From contig NZ_JPST01000028.1 of NCBI RefSeq assembly GCF_000763315.1, forward strand, positions 1 through 64,000: a stretch of 64,000 nucleotides of DNA. Reading direction: 5' to 3'. Shown piece by piece: positions 63,927 to 64,000 of the stretch (positions within the stretch are counted from its first letter, which is position 1; each line of letters opens with the position of its first letter). Made by a program: the position numbers and the translations under genes. The stretch is from Thermoactinomyces daqus. GTDB taxonomy: Bacteria > Bacillota > Bacilli > Thermoactinomycetales > Thermoactinomycetaceae. The notes under the pieces are model-generated. The model did no database searches, was not told the origin of the DNA, and was given only the letters and a program-made list of their open reading frames with translations.

Positions 63927-64000
63927 TCACAAAAAATGTGTTTTCCAATCTTCAGTTTCTGCGGCCTGGACCAAATCCATTTCGATGTGGCCGTGGCCGG
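63927..64000 (-). CDS. C-terminal end of a gene upstream of ypeB (partial)
   Basis: The frame from the window edge to a TGA at 63927 encodes at least 23 residues ending AETEDWKTHFL, stopping 18 bases before ypeB. Synteny predicts sleB here, but this tail does not resemble the usual SleB C-terminus that I know, so the identity is left open. Confidence 0.4.
   Translation of the reverse strand, partial: GHGHIEMDLVQAAETEDWKTHFL

Noticed and set aside
1-64000. CRISPR array, prophage, rRNA operon or complete insertion sequence
   Set aside because: No regularly spaced direct repeats, no phage or full transposase genes and no rRNA sequence were seen.
63927-64000. Assignment of the truncated gene as sleB
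   Set aside because: Position fits, but the visible C-terminal residues do not look like SleB, so it is left unnamed.

Overview
The window is a low-to-mid GC chromosomal segment of a spore-forming member of the Bacillales. The gene order is the Bacillus subtilis order running from ypeB through cmk, rpsA, der, gpsA, spoIVA, hbs, folE, mtrB, hepS, menG, hepT, ndk, aroC-aroB, trp, hisC, tyrA, aroA, ypiB, ypiF, qcrABC, ypjA-D, dapB, mgsA, bshB1, bshA, cca, birA and panBCD. Strong GGAGG ribosome sites, GTG/TTG starts, SpoIVA, YpeB, YpjB and bacillithiol genes fit this. Protein divergence from Bacillus and the extra genes suggest a thermoactinomycete-like or other deep Bacillales lineage; that placement is inference. 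Almost all genes are on the minus strand, so the window reads biologically from right to left.

Right to left: ypeB (germination); a long leader and then cmk-plsC; rpsA; a membrane gene, der, plsY and gpsA; a plus-strand Pro-rich protein followed by a small TnpB (IS200/IS605) remnant; three small sporulation-associated genes (a two-helix membrane protein, a YphF-like lipoprotein, a 50-aa peptide) and spoIVA; hbs, folE, tRNA-Pro and mtrB (TRAP); a menaquinone group hepS-menG-UbiA-like-hepT; ndk; then the aromatic amino acid supraoperon aroC-aroB-[TRAP attenuator]-trpEDCFBA-hisC-tyrA-aroA. It continues with an unrecognised membrane/wing-helix pair, ypiB, ypiF, the cytochrome bc operon qcrABC, ypjA, ypjB, rpiA (+), a rifampin-phosphotransferase-family gene, ypjC (+), and the ypjD-dapB-(PLP desulfhydrase)-mgsA-bshB1-bshA-cca-birA operon.

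The left 14 kb carries the clearest insertion relative to B. subtilis: a complete lic beta-glucoside PTS locus (licR, licBCAH) and a secreted M1 peptidase lie between birA and panBCD. Beyond panD are a TPR protein, Ku, a small membrane protein, an IolW-like inositol dehydrogenase and another small membrane protein.

Two points matter most. First, both the TRAP regulator (mtrB) and its apparent target, a leader with about ten GAG/TAG triplets ahead of a strong terminator before trpE, are in this window, giving a readable tryptophan-attenuation circuit. Second, licC and hisC each carry a one-base loss in a G/C homopolymer that splits an otherwise intact gene. Two such lesions of the same kind suggest assembly or sequencing error rather than biology, and should be checked before calling the strain a His auxotroph or PTS-defective. 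No CRISPR array, rRNA operon, prophage or complete insertion sequence was seen.
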